This document shows positions 6,394 through 7,434 of a stretch of 7,434 nt of DNA, in pieces. Every line of letters starts with the position of its first letter. Positions within the stretch are counted from its first letter, which is position 1. The stretch is from Gemmatimonadota bacterium (lineage in GTDB: Bacteria; Gemmatimonadota; Gemmatimonadetes; Gemmatimonadales; Gemmatimonadaceae). The position numbers and the translations under genes were made by a program. Under the pieces are notes generated by a model. The model was given only the letters and a program-made list of their open reading frames with translations, had not been told where the DNA came from and did no database searches. The DNA is taken from contig JAQBPZ010000189.1 in NCBI GenBank assembly GCA_028287225.1, positions 1 through 7,434 on the forward strand. Direction: 5' to 3'.

Positions 6394-7434
6394 CTAGTCA
6401 CGGGAAACCCCCTCGGTGAAGGTCGGAGACGCCACGAAAATCTCGTCCTCCTCAGGGGTATCGGCCTCCCCGGCGCTGAGCTGCGTACCGGCCTCGAGCG
6501 GCAGTTCCCGTGCCGCGGGCATCGGGACTGGCGAGCGGACCGGGGCGGGCGGCGCGGGCGCCTGGGACGCTGCTGCCACGGCAGACGAAGCCGGCGTGGA
6601 ACGGTCATCCCGTGCGGCCTCGGCCCTCGCGAGCGGCCCGGGCTCCGCGCGCGCCTCCGCTCCCCCCGCCCGCAGCCCGTTCACCACCGCTCCCTCGGCG
6701 ATCTCCACTCGCGGCGCCTCGAGGGTGCCCTCGACGCGGCCCGCGGCGCCCACGCGGATGCTGCCCGTCGCCCGAAGAGTGCCGGTGTAGTGGCCCAGGA
6801 TGACGGCATGCACCGCGGCGATGTCGGCGGAGACGTGGCCGCTCTCCGTGATGAGCAGGGTGGCGCCGACCGTCAGCTCGAACGGGAAGCTGAACTCCCC
6901 GTCGATCTCCATCTCGATGGCGCGGTCCGGGTCGGGCTCTTCCGCCGCCACGGCGACCGGCTCCATCGCCGGCGCCTCCGCCACCAGCTCCGCGTCGCGC
7001 TCCTCGATCGCGAGGGCGGCCGCCAGCGCCACCGCATCGGCGGCGATGGCCTCCCGGCCGGCGCGCACCGACACCTCGAGGGGCTCCAGCGCTGCACGCT
7101 GCAGCGGCTCGCCGGTGGTCGGCCGCGGCAGGATCCCGCCGACCCGCCCGCGAAGAACGCTCGTGGCCACTACGGTTCCGGCGCGCAGCGCTCTCGCGGC
7201 GTCCACGGCGCGAATGGCGTCGGCGTGCAGGTCGGCCGCGATCCGCTCGCCCGCCACGCGCGACACCGCCGCGACTCGGCGGGCGGCGGTCCTCGACCCC
7301 GCGAGCAACGCCGTCGTCGCGACGCGCGACCGGGCCGCCAGGCGATCGGTCACCGAGCGGGTGAGGCTCGGCTGCGTGTCACTCGCCGGCGTGTCGCTCG
7401 GCTGCGCGGCGATCGGCTGCGCGGCGGTCGCCGC
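6394..7434 (-). CDS. Bactofilin-domain protein, 5' end cut by the window edge
   Basis: Likely a cytoskeletal, polymer-forming bactofilin acting at the inner membrane or in the cytoplasm. The visible 346 residues end at a TAG stop at 6394-6396. The frame stays open to the window edge. A GTG at 7353 could serve as a start, but 27 open codons precede it, so I treat the gene as partial. The bactofilin region (about 6658-6921) shows the short beta-helix repeats of the family: alternating hydrophobic residues with recurring Gly turns, as in GHYTGTLRATGSIRVG and GRVEGTL, closing with IAEGAVVNG. Known bactofilins are usually short with brief tails. Here at least 170 residues of Ala/Arg/Glu-rich sequence precede the domain, and a Pro/Ala-rich tail with an acidic end (TPEEDEIF) follows. 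It lies 85 bases upstream of the exopolysaccharide operon on the same strand, so it may scaffold that machinery. That role is inference. The domain call is fairly secure and the true start is unknown. Confidence 0.8.
   Translation of the reverse strand, partial: AATAAQPIAAQPSDTPASDTQPSLTRSVTDRLAARSRVATTALLAGSRTAARRVAAVSRVAGERIAADLHADAIRAVDAARALRAGTVVATSVLRGRVGGILPRPTTGEPLQRAALEPLEVSVRAGREAIAADAVALAAALAIEERDAELVAEAPAMEPVAVAAEEPDPDRAIEMEIDGEFSFPFELTVGATLLITESGHVSADIAAVHAVILGHYTGTLRATGSIRVGAAGRVEGTLEAPRVEIAEGAVVNGLRAGGAEARAEPGPLARAEAARDDRSTPASSAVAAASQAPAPPAPVRSPVPMPAARELPLEAGTQLSAGEADTPEEDEIFVASPTFTEGVSRD
7399..7428. repeat. Two tandem copies of a 15-base unit
   Basis: The unit cggctgcgcggcg(a/g)t occurs at 7399-7413 and again at 7414-7428 with one mismatch. 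It is in frame with the bactofilin gene and encodes TAAQP-IAAQP, so it is part of the low-complexity N-terminal extension. Similar QPS/SDT-coding pieces follow at about 7370-7398. Confidence 0.6.

Noticed and set aside
4869..6419. Long plus-strand open frame of 516 codons
   Set aside because: It is antisense to the KaiC-like gene, has a low-complexity composition, and crosses the intergenic gap. The minus-strand product has clear motifs.

Overview
The DNA is very GC-rich, and every gene I can support lies on the minus strand, reading from the right edge towards the left. The codon bias, the Ala/Arg/Pro-rich proteins and the gene set (bactofilin, KaiC-type ATPase, TPR-barrel protein, family 2 glycosyltransferase) suggest a Gram-negative environmental bacterium with an outer membrane. 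Gemmatimonadota is my best guess, but it rests on general resemblance and no marker gene is present.

Layout in the direction of transcription: (1) 7434-6394, the 3' part of a bactofilin gene with a long Ala-rich N-terminal extension, cut by the window edge. (2) An 85-base gap with two short inverted repeats. (3) 6308-4767, a single-domain KaiC/RecA-type ATPase followed by a degenerate response-receiver domain and a degenerate GGDEF domain. (4) 4770-2560, a membrane-anchored TPR protein ending in an outer-membrane beta-barrel. (5) 2563-1235, a processive-type family 2 glycosyltransferase with membrane helices at both ends. (6) 1235-1029, a 68-residue single-helix membrane protein. (7) 1032-1, an anchored protein with a glutamine-amidotransferase-like domain and the start of a NodB-type polysaccharide deacetylase domain, cut by the left edge and therefore without a stop codon here.

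Genes 3 to 7 form a tight operon: each junction overlaps by 4 bases (ATGA) or 1 base (TAATG). The barrel + glycosyltransferase + small membrane protein + deacetylase set matches the parts list of synthase-dependent exopolysaccharide systems, most closely PgaA/PgaC/PgaD/PgaB (poly-N-acetylglucosamine), with features of Pel (anchored TPR-barrel; degenerate GGDEF protein). The order differs from E. coli pga, and the first gene adds a KaiC-like ATPase fused to two pseudo-signalling domains. My inference is that this is an exopolysaccharide synthesis, modification and export operon. The KaiC/pseudo-REC/pseudo-GGDEF protein would be its control element, and the bactofilin upstream could be a scaffold. 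The polymer cannot be named from sequence. There are no RNA genes, CRISPR arrays or mobile elements, and no gene-free stretch longer than 85 bases.
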